Of a DNA stretch of 64,000 nucleotides, positions 12,514 to 22,565 are shown piece by piece. Under the pieces are notes generated by a model. The model was not told the DNA's origin. It ran no database searches and saw only the letters and a list, made by a program, of their open reading frames with translations. The DNA comes from Gloeophyllum trabeum ATCC 11539 (Eukaryota > Basidiomycota > Agaricomycetes > Gloeophyllales > Gloeophyllaceae). The position numbers and the translations under genes are program-made. Position 1 is the stretch's first letter. Each line of letters starts with the position of its first letter. The stretch is from NCBI RefSeq assembly GCF_000344685.1, contig NW_006920426.1:148238-212237 (forward strand), written 5' to 3'.

Positions 12514-15500
12514 GGTAGAGACGCTTGCCGCTGGTGAATGAGATCCTACAGCTATAGCTAATGGTAGAGAGAGCGTACAGTGTAGTCACAGATCTGGAGG
12601 TCCAGACCACAGCCGATGGTTTCAGCAAAGCGGGGCCACGCGTCGTGGGAATGTCACACCGTAGGTCTTCGGCGAAGCGCTTGGGCCAACTTGAATACAT
12701 ACCATTTTGGGAAGGTGAGTACGTTCAACAATTTTGCAGACTTAGAAAAGTCCACAACACAAAGGGCGGGGAGCACATTACTGAGCTCTCGATTTAAATA
12801 CAAGCTCATGTTTAAAGGGTCTGCTAATCACGATGTTGTCCATATTGTGATTCCGAAGCCCCGTCCCCGGCGAAACAGGGTGGCAGTAGAGGAAATGTCC
12901 AGTAACAAGCACGGTGGCGAGCAATACATTGAGTAGGCGTGAAGTCCCCGTGAGTTAGAGAGACGTCCCTAAGATAAGCTATCCCTGATATTGCAAGTTT
13001 CATAACCACTCCTATCATTTACAATCACTACGCTACCGTGTGATGCAGACTGAGTTGCTCGGTAATTCGTCTCGTTGCGTTAATAACCGTCCAGTTCGCC
13101 CCCTTCCCCCACTTCTAGTATCGCTGCGTCGAATTCGCGGCGGAACCCAAAGGGGTCATAAATACCAAAGGTAGCCCCCGAGCTCTATGACCGCGGAGAC
13201 GGCCGCTCAAATCCGGCCGGTTCATCTGAGAATGGCCATCGTGGAGACCCTGTTGAATGGTCCAAGGCCGCATTACTCCCCTAGAACACCCCCTGGAATA
13301 CCAACTGCACGGACCAAGGCAACTGTCTTCCCGCCTTCTCTTGACCCACAGAGCAACCCACCGGCCGTCTTCTATGATAATCACCTAACCACTCTTCTAT
13401 GACGTAGCAGACCTCGAGAGAGCGCCGGCGGTGCGTTCATAAGGACCATCATGCAAGCTAAGCTCATGACGTGCACATCCTCGCCGCGGGGCATGCTTTG
13501 GGCAATGATAGGAACGCGATAGCTCCCAAATTTGCAAAGTTCTGAGATTGATATGATCCTGACAAAGACTGAGACCCGGACCAGCAGCGGAAGCAGCCAA
13601 TAAACGGTAATCCCTCCGTCTAACCTCGACGGCAAGCAGAGGGACATAATCGACCGCCACCGCCGAGGCTAGTGGTCGAACATGAGCGCGCAACCTTGAA
13701 GGAGGTTCCGAGCGCTGACACAAGCGACGCATTCTCAACGCTGAACGACGTCGTCAAACAGTGCGCAGCCCTAGCGACGGCAGCACAAAGACGATACGGT
13801 CATGGTGGACATCGACGAGAGTGCAAGCCCATGGCTTACCCAGAGAATCGCTGTGATCGGACAGATCCACACGAAATCCCTCCATCACTTCGCCGCATGG
13901 CAAGCAGCAGGCAGTCTGATCGCCCGGCGCAGCGTGTTCTCCAGTCCTTTGCAGCACCGCTGATGGGCAATGGAAGTCAGCTTGGTAGCGCTTATCCACC
14001 CATCGATCGCGCGTAGTCTCTTATTGGCCCAGTGCGTCACTGAGACAGAAGCCGAGAGAAGCAAGACTATTAGACAAACAGAGGGGCACGACATGCGAGA
14101 ACCAGCTGCCTGTGGTCTTCCATCGATCGTTGCGGAGTGTAGGCGGGAATAGACGCGGGTTCGCTCGGCGTAAGTGTAGTGTCGCCATCCCTAGCGAGCA
14201 CGGGACGTGGCCGCCAAAGTATCGGGCGGAAGGCATTTGTTATTTGACAAGTATCTTCAACGTAATAGTTCAGCGGAAAGAATACCCTTGATTGGCCTTC
14301 AGATCCCCTTGACACAGCGGTGAGCTACTATCAAAGTGCTCTGTTGACGCTCCATCCTTGTCATCGAGCGTTCTCAAAGGCATATAGGATGATATCCGAG
14401 TACTCTATACTCGCCATTGTAGGAGGAGTTCTTGCAATCAGGTATTCGACTTTGGTGACGCAATTTACCTAGGCCCGAATGTAAACGGAGCATTTATTAC
14501 ATCAGGTGCGGTCGGAAGAAAGGCAAGAAACGTACAACTGAACTTCATTTCGGACCAGATCCGAAGTATACCCAAGACTTTGGATCTGTGGAGAGGATAA
14601 CGCTGAGGGGTTCGAGTCCTATTACAACGATGGTTGTACAAATCCTCGTAGCTTCCTTTACAAAACATCAACAAAACGTGACAACTGCGGTGCTTTTCCT
14701 GGTTCCGATGCCTTTCAATGAACGGAGACCATCCCGGGTGAAGATAGTATCGCGAGCGAAGAGATACCACCATTCCGATATTGGCACAAGATTTCTGTTG
14801 TAATCAGGCATAGGCTCCATATACACGCGATGTGTCCCAGAGAAGAGAGTATAGGAGACAGCGGGGGTATTCTTGGGACCCCGTGGTAGATCTGGCATCA
14901 AACTTGGCCGGCATAGACCTCCGAGATGGTCAGGAGTGACAGGCATCTGTCAACAAAGAACATAAGCTCCTGGGAGGAGATAGCGGCAATTTCTCAGTAA
15001 GGACGCGCCCACCGCGCATAAGACACCAAGATTTTCGCGCCATCCTCTCCCATCGGCAGTACAGAGACCTTGGAAGGGTGTATATCCGGCGCAAGAGTGC
15101 AAGTTACGTCCGGTCGTGATCACGCGGAGACGCGTCGAACTTAGAGCAGCCGCTGCGCGGTAACATGGCACACATCGCCATGGCAGATGGCGCTCTTGTC
15201 GCGAATAAAGGAGTTCTTATATCAGTCGGCGATTAGACACGTCGAGCACAAAGAAATCAGAGGAAATCAGAATACAAGGGCGATGAAATCAGTGAACAAA
15301 GACCGCAATATCGATGCTTACGTGCGACGCGTCTGATGGTGGCTGAAAGTCTTTTCGGGCTCGCGGATCCACGAGCTGTCCTTTACGGGGCCGACTTGGA
15401 GGCGTCTCGGCCATTTTCTGGACTTGCTTGCAAGGTTTTTGGTTTAGGAGGTCCTTTATTCGCGAGGCGTCGAGTCGTGGTCACAGGGAAATGCAAAATA

Positions 15501-15610
15501 CCGAGCCTCGATGGACACACATTATGCGAATGAAAGTCCCAGGCCTCGTGCTCCTGCCCTCCTCTGACCCATCCCGCACCGACGCGTCAATAGGCGACTC
15601 GCACTGGCAA
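12514..15610. other. No secure gene; one candidate open region at 13,672-14,150
   Basis: No family is recognised. The only stretch that made me pause is 13,672-14,150 (+). One frame is open to 14,016 (114 codons). A second frame across about 13,785-13,960 reads as an acidic, protein-like stretch (for example VMVDIDESASPWLTQR), as if a gene had suffered a frameshift. The statistical support is weak. The rest holds only short ORFs. The region just upstream of 15,611 should contain the promoter of the next gene, but no TATA box stands out. Confidence 0.4.
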
Positions 15611-17484
15611 ATGAGCCAGCAGTCCCCTACGAATAGCTCTGCCTCCTCGTCTTCACAATCCTCTGCAATGTTCCCGCTCGCAGGTCGCCCTGAAGATCCC
15701 CACTACCCGGCGTATCTGCAGACCAGCAGCTATCACCCGTCCCATCCCCAGCATAGTCCCACCGCGAACTACGAGCAGGAGAGGCACGGGCCCCCGCTGG
15801 ATTCGCCGCAGGTCGAAGGTAGTATAGGCCCCATACGGTCTCAAACGCAAAGAGGTCATAGGGGGGGACGTCAGGACGTCCGTTGGGGCGGCTCTCCCGG
15901 GTCGAGTGGCGATAATTCGAACATCGTATGTAGCCACTCGAGACATTGTTCAGCTATCTCATTTTACTGCGTCTCCTCAGCGAGCCGTCCAGGCTGGGGA
16001 CTACGTCGATTCTCGCCCGCATACTCCCAACACTTTCTCTCGAGTGTATCGGCACTCTTCATCCATGCATCAAAGGGTACCGGGGCCTGAGCCGCTGCAG
16101 AACTCATGGCCAACGACCCCCATATCATCGCACGTTCCTAACTTTTATTATAGTCAACAGACTCACAATCGATCGGACTCGACGTCCACTTCGAATCCGC
16201 GCTCAGCCTCACCGGCTCTTAGTATTGCGTCTGTCAACACTTCGCACTCGTCTGCGGGCTCCGCACCGAATTCGCACGCCTTTGGCGCTACGTTTCCGCA
16301 GCCCCCCGACGGAGGGATGATGTCGCCCATCGTATCACGGAAACATCGCAAGCAGCGACTGTTTAACGTGGACCGTCGGGCGATATGTGTCTACGCGACC
16401 GAAAACCCCCATCTCAGGCAGGAGGACATCGCTGCGCAGTATGGCGTGGAACGGAGCACTATCAGTAAGATCCTCAAGAACAAGACCCGTTGGATGAAGA
16501 TCGACCCGGACGAGACTCTCAAAATAGCTAAGCTTAGGTACCAACTTCTGTCTCCCTTTGTTGTATTGGTTGACCAATGCCTGCACCAGACCAACAAAAT
16601 TCCCGGAGATAGAAATTGAACTGCGCAACTGGTTGTTCGATGTCAAGGAGCAGAACGTCCAGCTTACCGATGCCCTCATACGATCTAAGGCGCGAGAGGT
16701 AGCTCGTGAAATGGAGATCCCTGACGATAAGTTCAAGGCGAGCTCAGGATGGGTCGAGAATTTCAAGCATCGCCATGGCATTCGCAAGGGGATCTGGCAC
16801 GGTAATGGGAGAGAGGCGGCCATCGGACGGGCCATAGGTATATCTTCTGGGAAGTCAGAACCCGAGCCCAAGCCCAAGCCCGCGGACGCCAACATCCAAT
16901 CTCCAGCCAAGGAAGCGGCTAATAATTCTTTAACTTCATCCAACGAAAGTGCCCTGTATACTATCGAATCCGAAGACTCTCCAGAGCCGGTTAGCCAACA
17001 TCCAGCGGATGGTCATTCATTGTCGCAGGCGTCTGGCACGACCGGCTTGCAAGCGGCTTGGCAACCCCAGCCGCAGTCTTTTGGGTTGCCGTCGCCACCG
17101 GCAAGCGTACAAGGGTCCATGCCGCAGGCGGTTGAGCACCCTCAACCCGCTCCAGAAACCGCCGGTCATTATTGTCCTCCTGGTCCTATGGCACCCCATC
17201 AGGGTCATCATGTAGTCCCTGAGCCACCCACTCAGCAAGACATGGTCCCTCACGCTCCTGCCCCTTATCCTGCCCTATTTCAAAATCCTGCAGCGGACCT
17301 GCCGCAACCTCAGATGTCACCGCCTGTGCCGAACGTGGTGGAGGCTCGTAGCGCCATGAATACTGTGCTTAGATGGGTCGATGCTCAGGGAGTGCACATC
17401 CCCCCGGAGCACCGGCAAGCTTTGGACTTCCTCGCACAAGTTCTGCAGCCCAGGCCCGGCGCTGGTCACTACGGTGATCGATAA
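15611..17484 (+). CDS. CENP-B-type HTH DNA-binding protein (Abp1/domesticated-transposase type)
   Basis: Three exons (15611-15925, 15981-16537, 16590-17484) encode about 588 aa. After a Ser/Pro-rich, low-complexity first about 230 residues comes a Psq/CENP-B N-terminal HTH with QEDIAAQYGVERSTISKIL. It is followed by a second, Tc5/CENP-B-type HTH: KFPEIEIELRNWLFDVKEQN, then SSGWVENFKHRHGI. The remaining about 230 residues are Pro/Gln/Ala-rich. There is no DDE transposase domain, and the gene has introns and an intact frame. This fits a host DNA-binding protein of the CENP-B/Abp1 type (centromere, replication origin or transposon control in fission yeast) rather than an active pogo element. The first intron uses gtatgt...ctcag and is the only choice that keeps frame with a normal length. 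The start at MSQQSPTNSS is probable; the frame is also open upstream. Confidence 0.85.
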
Positions 17485-18356
17485 TCCGCTATATCCATCT
17501 TTCATGTTATGAAAAGCAATCGCCTCGAGTTAGTCGGCAGTTCTCTCATCATCGGGATCAGGGTTTCAGTTATGCCTCCCCTTTCTTCTCTCGACTTCAT
17601 AATTATGCCTGCATCCGTTCGTCAACCCCCATGTGTTCCATTATCATTCAACCACTTCATCATCATCCATCCCAAGTTCAATCCATGGCATTGCATCATT
17701 CATTAGCCTCAGTCGCCCTCACATCGCATTTGTAACACTGCAATACCCTGCATGCAATTTCCGTGTTTCGAGCAATCATCAGTGTTTCGGTAGTACGTCA
17801 GTTTCTATAGTGCGGACTGAATTCGATAGCCGCCTGTCATTGTTTTGGCAATGCAGTGTCTCTGTGTTCCAGTTTCCTGCGATCTTGGCGGTCAGACCCG
17901 AGACATGGTGCATTGCAGCAAGACTAATAGAACTCGTATACATGAGAGAACGTAGTACACCCGCATATGAAGCAACCCGAACAAGAGATTTGAAGAGAGC
18001 CTAGCCCCGCGGCGCGATCCACTCTTACGAGTGAGTACTGGCACGAGGTATACGGCAAGCCCCTCATTACCCACCCGGCCTCAATCCTCCCCGGGATTGC
18101 AGGAATCGACAAGCACGTACATGTCAGCCTTTACGGGAGTGCGGTTGCACCCGGAGCCTTCCAGGATGTATCTGTTGCTGAAGTTGTCTATTCCATGTCC
18201 GGACGTTGGGTCGACACGGGGTATAACGCTCAATTGTACGCGCACTCTTCATCCGCGATGGCATATGTCATATGTCTATAATCATTATTAGGTACGATGA
18301 CAGTAAACATTCCTGGATGGTGATACCTTGTACGGACAGGATCATGAGCTCTGCTA
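17485..18356. other. Convergent intergenic region (3' ends of two genes)
   Basis: The stretch lies between the stop codon of the HTH gene and the stop codon of the minus-strand DUF2462 gene. It is C/T-rich and low-complexity near 17,560-17,720, as expected for 3' UTR sequence. It contains no ORF with family resemblance. Confidence 0.6.
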
Positions 18357-18761
18357 CTACTTCGCCTTCTTTTTGATTGCTGCCTTCGTAGAACTCTCGG
18401 AACTAGGACGGGTGTCGAGCCGTAAGACGAAGCATATATAAGTTGGAATGTCATACTCACGTTTCCAGACTTGCGTTCTTCATGATCGTTAGCTTCCCGG
18501 AAGAAGCTGCAGCAACCATTTGCTGCTCGATGGAGTTATTGATCTTAGCACTGAGTTTCTACGCAAAAGAGCGGTCAGTCTTCTGTGATACGATACATAT
18601 AGGAAACACACTTTGTGCATAGCTGCCTGTTGCACCGCTTGGATTTTCTTCGGTGGGGCGTGTCTCCTGCCCTTCTTTGTATTCGCTGCAGCCTTGGCGG
18701 AATGTCTGGCAGCAGATCCAGACGCCTTCTGCGCTAAGCCCTTGGTTTTCCCTTGAACCAT
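18357..18761 (-). CDS. DUF2462 / Leydig cell tumour 10 kDa-like small basic protein
   Basis: Three exons (18761-18612, 18558-18461, 18402-18357) give 97 aa. The N-terminus MVQGKTKGLAQKASGSAAR is the hallmark of the family (human C19orf53). A Lys/Arg-rich segment, KKGRRHAPPKK, follows, and the protein ends in KKKAK. Members are small, highly basic, probably nucleolar proteins with no known biochemical role. The reading frame is restored only by two short GT-AG introns (52 and 58 nt). The gene is divergent from the NDUFA9 gene, with 185 bp between start codons. Confidence 0.88.
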
Positions 18762-18946
18762 TTCTGTGGGTTTTCTGCAGGGCGTTCAATTGCAAGGTTC
18801 AAGTTTGCGAATGAGGCAAGCCAAGCGGGCAGGCGACGAATGCAGCTGAACCAAAGGTCTTGCCTCATTGGTGCAGCGTGACGGGAGTTGCCGGAGCGAC
18901 ACCCCTGGTCAAGTTGGTGCGCTTCGACGGAAAGCTGCAGATATAG
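18762..18946. promoter_or_regulatory. Shared divergent promoter of DUF2462 gene and NDUFA9
   Basis: Only 185 bp separate two start codons pointing away from each other, so both promoters must lie here. No clear TATA box is visible. The inference of a shared bidirectional promoter rests on spacing alone. Confidence 0.5.
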
Positions 18947-20463
18947 ATGCTCTCCTCCCGTTCCCATAGTCTGCGCGTGCAGCGTCTGCTGACGCAGAGT
19001 TCGCGGGTTTGTTATGCGTTCTATTTTCTGAAGGGAAGCTAACAGTAGGACAGCGAGGCCTCAAGGACCTGGTGGTCCCGCCGAGGTCGAAGAAACCAGT
19101 GATTTCGTACGGTCCTCCAGGACGCAGCGCTGTCAGCGGACATGTTGCCACCGTCTTTGGTTGCACTGGATTTCTCGGGAGGTATTTGGTTGCAAAACTA
19201 GGTGAGGCACAACTGGTCTGAAATTGAGTATGGTGGAAGACTGACTACGCCTGCGCCCGTCTCCAGCGAAGAATGGTACCCAGGTTATCACCCCTTACCG
19301 CGATCCGGACGAGGCTAGACATCTCAAGTTGATGGGTGACTTGGGTCAGGTCGTACACATGGTGCGTATTTAGGCGTGTTCCGGAACTCGTGTCCCCCTG
19401 ACATGAGGTTAGGAATGGGACATCCGGGACGAGGACCAGATTGCCGAGTGTCTGAGACACTCTGATATCGTCTACAACCTTGTTGGAAGGGAGTACGAAA
19501 CTAAGTACGCCTACGCCTTGCAGGCTCTACTGCCCCAGTACTGACCTGGTCGTTGGTACTAGGAACTTCACATATAATGACGTCAATGCAGCAGGTGCTG
19601 GCCGGATCGCCAAGGTCGCAGCGCAATGGGGCGTCCCCCGCTTTGTGCACGTATCTCATCTCAATGCGGACCACCAATCCATCTCCAAGTTCTACCGCAC
19701 GAAGGCGGAGGGAGAGGATCTGGTCAAGGAAGCATTCCCGGATGCTACCATCATCAGACCCTCTACTATGTTCGGGTATGAGGACAAGCTATTGAACAAC
19801 ATTGCCAGTGAGTGCGATGGTATGCACAACTAAGCTGCAAGGTTTGACATGGGGCGTAGTTTGGAGTATTTGGTGGAAGCTGAACCACGGTGAAACGAAG
19901 ATAAGGCCAGTACATGTAAGTTCACTCTCATATCCATATCTGTTATCGGGGATGCTCATTGTTATATTCAGGTCATGGATGTCGCTCAAGCCTTGGCCAA
20001 CCTTGAAGGCGTGCCTGCACTGCCCAAGACGCTGAACCTCCCCGGTCCCTCTACCTTGACGTATAGCTATCTTATCGACCTGGTGTCTTCGGTCACCTAC
20101 AACGACCTCGACAAGGGCTTCGTCATGCCCAAGCGGCTGGCGAAGATGCTCGCCCAGGCCGGACAGAAGCTGTACTGGCCTACGATTTCTCCCGATGAGG
20201 TTGAGCGGAGATACATCAACGACAAGGACGTGCCTGGTGACTGGGAAGAGCTCGGGGTGGTACCAGATGAGATCGAGAACCACGCTCTGACCTACCTCAG
20301 ACGGTACCGATCTGCGTATGTAGCGCCGGTCTATGAGGGGACGGCATTTATTAACGGAATCGCATGCAGTGACAATTTCGTCCGACCCCTTGTTCTGCCA
20401 AACCGGGACTCTTCGGAGGTACGTCAGACTCCTTGTCCGTTAGGCCGTGTTACATCAGGCTGA
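18947..20463 (+). CDS. NDUFA9: NADH:ubiquinone oxidoreductase 39/40-kDa subunit (NDUFA9 type)
   Basis: This accessory subunit of mitochondrial complex I has an atypical short-chain dehydrogenase fold. Exons: 18947-about 19000, 19046-19201, 19267-19361, 19413-19504, 19563-19807, 19860-19915, 19972-20463. Family motifs are the Rossmann loop [13 protein letters not shown], then [32 protein letters not shown] and [17 protein letters not shown]. The predicted first residues, [15 protein letters not shown], look like a mitochondrial presequence. The boundaries of the first intron are uncertain because no donor/acceptor pair is ideal. The frame runs about 50 codons past the usual Arg/Tyr-rich family end before the stop at 20463. 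Either the tail is extended, or an unrecognised splice ends the protein earlier. Confidence 0.9.
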
Positions 20464-21192
20464 ACCATTCCTGACAGTATCGGGTGGCGCAATAGGCCTG
20501 GTGGTCTGTCTACTCTGTAGATCAAGTATACAGTTCTAATCCAGTCTTCCTGCATATGGATGCTCGAGAAGGGGTCTATGCGCTGCGCATTCCGTCGTGA
20601 CTTTCATTTCAGATCGAGCCGCTCCAGCTCCGTTGAACGGGTCGACGCGATTGAGTGCCGGGATAGCCTTACTACTCGCTTCGCGGTGGAGAAGGTATTC
20701 ATTTCGGACCACCCAAGGCACTGCGTATTTGCGGCCCACTTTTAGATTTTTGCCGATAACATGGGAATGCGGTCGTTGAGCGGTAGACGATGTGTTGAAG
20801 GTTCCAAAGAGCGACCTCGTGCTCCCATCTGATTCCGTTCACCCCAAAATAACGACTCACCGGTGTGGCATCATAAGACTGAAACAACGCATCCAATGAA
20901 CGAGTACAGACCGCAACTATTAACGTATACCTGGTACCACCTCCCAAAAAGATACACGGGCCGAAGATGAGTCACGGTGGTCGTCCTTGTGGTCCAATGG
21001 TGCCGCAGCGATGAATCACAAAGAGAGGACTACAAATATGCACTGCACTGCCAGCAGCAACGTGCCTGGGTTCCGCCGTGGGCAGACGCTTCTCGGAACC
21101 GATGTGGGAGATGAAAGGTGGGATTACGCATTACGTGCACGCAGAGCATGGAAAACATATCATATACAACGTCCAATCATATCGGATGATCG
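20464..21192. other. Convergent intergenic region, nothing recognised
   Basis: This lies between the 3' ends of NDUFA9 (+) and TOM22 (-). The ORFs are short and overlapping, with no motif or repeat that I can name. Confidence 0.5.
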
Positions 21193-21839
21193 TTAAAACC
21201 CGGGCGGCACGAGAGATTTTGGCTGGCTCATATCTGGACTTGATCCAGGGACGCCAGGTACTCCCGAAATCATCTGGCGGAAAGAAGGGATGAGCGTCAC
21301 GGCGAGACATGAGCCATACAGGAACTGAATAGGGCAAGACAGGCATTACGCACCTGCTGCGCGCCCTGCTGGCGGGCAAGCATTTCTTTTTCCTCGGCCA
21401 CAATCTTCGCCTCATCCTCCAGACTCATCGCAAGCGGCAGGCCAACTAACAGCGCAGACGTGGTGATGATCCACACCAAGTTCCCCGCGAGCTTCCCGCC
21501 GCGCTTGAGGAAAGACGCGGTGTTGGATACCTTGGTGGAAATGGCGTGTCGGGTAGTTGGAGGGATGATGTCGACCAGCGCACTGACACGCTCGAAAAAG
21601 GTTTCTTCTGCGTCTAATTCAGATGACACAGAAGAGAGCGACGCCGACGACGAAGTGCGAGATGAGGAAGGGGAAGAGTAAGGCGACGAGCCAGCGGAGC
21701 GCTGGTCCTTGTCCTCGACGATCTCGACTTTGACCATGACTGCGGGCGGGATGTGCTGCTCGTCGTGGACGATGGAGAGCAAAACTTTGGTTCCGTTTGG
21801 CGGGAAGGTGGCGCGGCTATATTTGCCTTTATTTGACAT
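21193..21839 (-). CDS. TOM22: Mitochondrial import receptor subunit TOM22
   Basis: TOM22 is the central receptor of the outer-membrane TOM complex. Two exons (21839-21354 and 21273-21193) give 188 aa. The N-terminal cytosolic part is acidic and Ser-rich, with ELDAEETFFERVSALVDIIP. The conserved PPTTRHAISTKVSNTASFLK is followed by a single transmembrane helix (NLVWIITTSALLVGLPLA) and the short intermembrane-space tail EDEAKIVAEEKEMLARQQGA. The 80-nt intron (21274-21353) must be spliced to give the Pro/Gly-rich end ...QMISGVPGVPG and the final PPGF. Unspliced, the frame runs into unrelated sequence. Topology and length match fungal Tom22. Confidence 0.93.
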
Positions 21840-22565
21840 GCGAGCTATTGAGGCCGTATCTATTCATAGCACTGTGCTCGGTACCGGGACATGTTATGCG
21901 ACCTCTATTAGCACACCTCCAGTCCAGCTTAAAAAGGCTATCAGTGCACCCACCACCAGGGCTCCTATAGCGTCTCGACGCATAATTGTAAAGAATTTCT
22001 TGCAATATTGCCACACCATGCAGAACGAGCCGCACACGCTGGAAAATTCAAGCTCGAGCTCAATAAACCAGCCAGGTGAGATGAGTGCCGGTGGTGGGAG
22101 ACTCCGCATGATAATCCTATCTGAATGCGGGGCGGCAGAGCTCGGTGACTCACAAAATTGAAACTTAGGCATCTCTCTACCAAGCCAGACTATGCAGAAC
22201 CAGATACATGAGCTCGCAAAGACGCTTCCGCCTCCCAGAAAGCAAAATACAGCTTGCGATGCTTGCAGGTGTGCTGTCCCGCATGACGCTATCGAATTTG
22301 ATGATACGATACGCGGAAATAATCAAGGGCTAGGAAAGTAAAGTGCAATCGCTTGCCAGGACAAGACAAGGTTCGTCTCGAACTATTTCATTCTCATTCA
22401 TAGCTGGTTACGAACGCGGATCTATATAGTGCCAGGTAATGTGGTGAATGGTCAGAGTAATGGATGACTGAGTTCAACATTGTGGCAGCACTGTATATCG
22501 AAAAATTACCCGTGCACGTACGTACTCCGTGATACATTCCAGCGGCTTCTCCCAGTCATATCTCG
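21840..22565. other. Intergenic region between divergent TOM22 and the transcription factor gene
   Basis: This holds the promoters of two divergent genes. I looked here for the missing zinc-cluster exon of the downstream transcription factor (six spaced cysteines) and did not find one in the plus-strand frames. No other coding signal is seen. Confidence 0.45.

Noticed and set aside
14600..14625. B-box-like GGTTCGAGTCC on the plus strand
   Set aside because: No D arm, anticodon arm or acceptor stem can be drawn around it.
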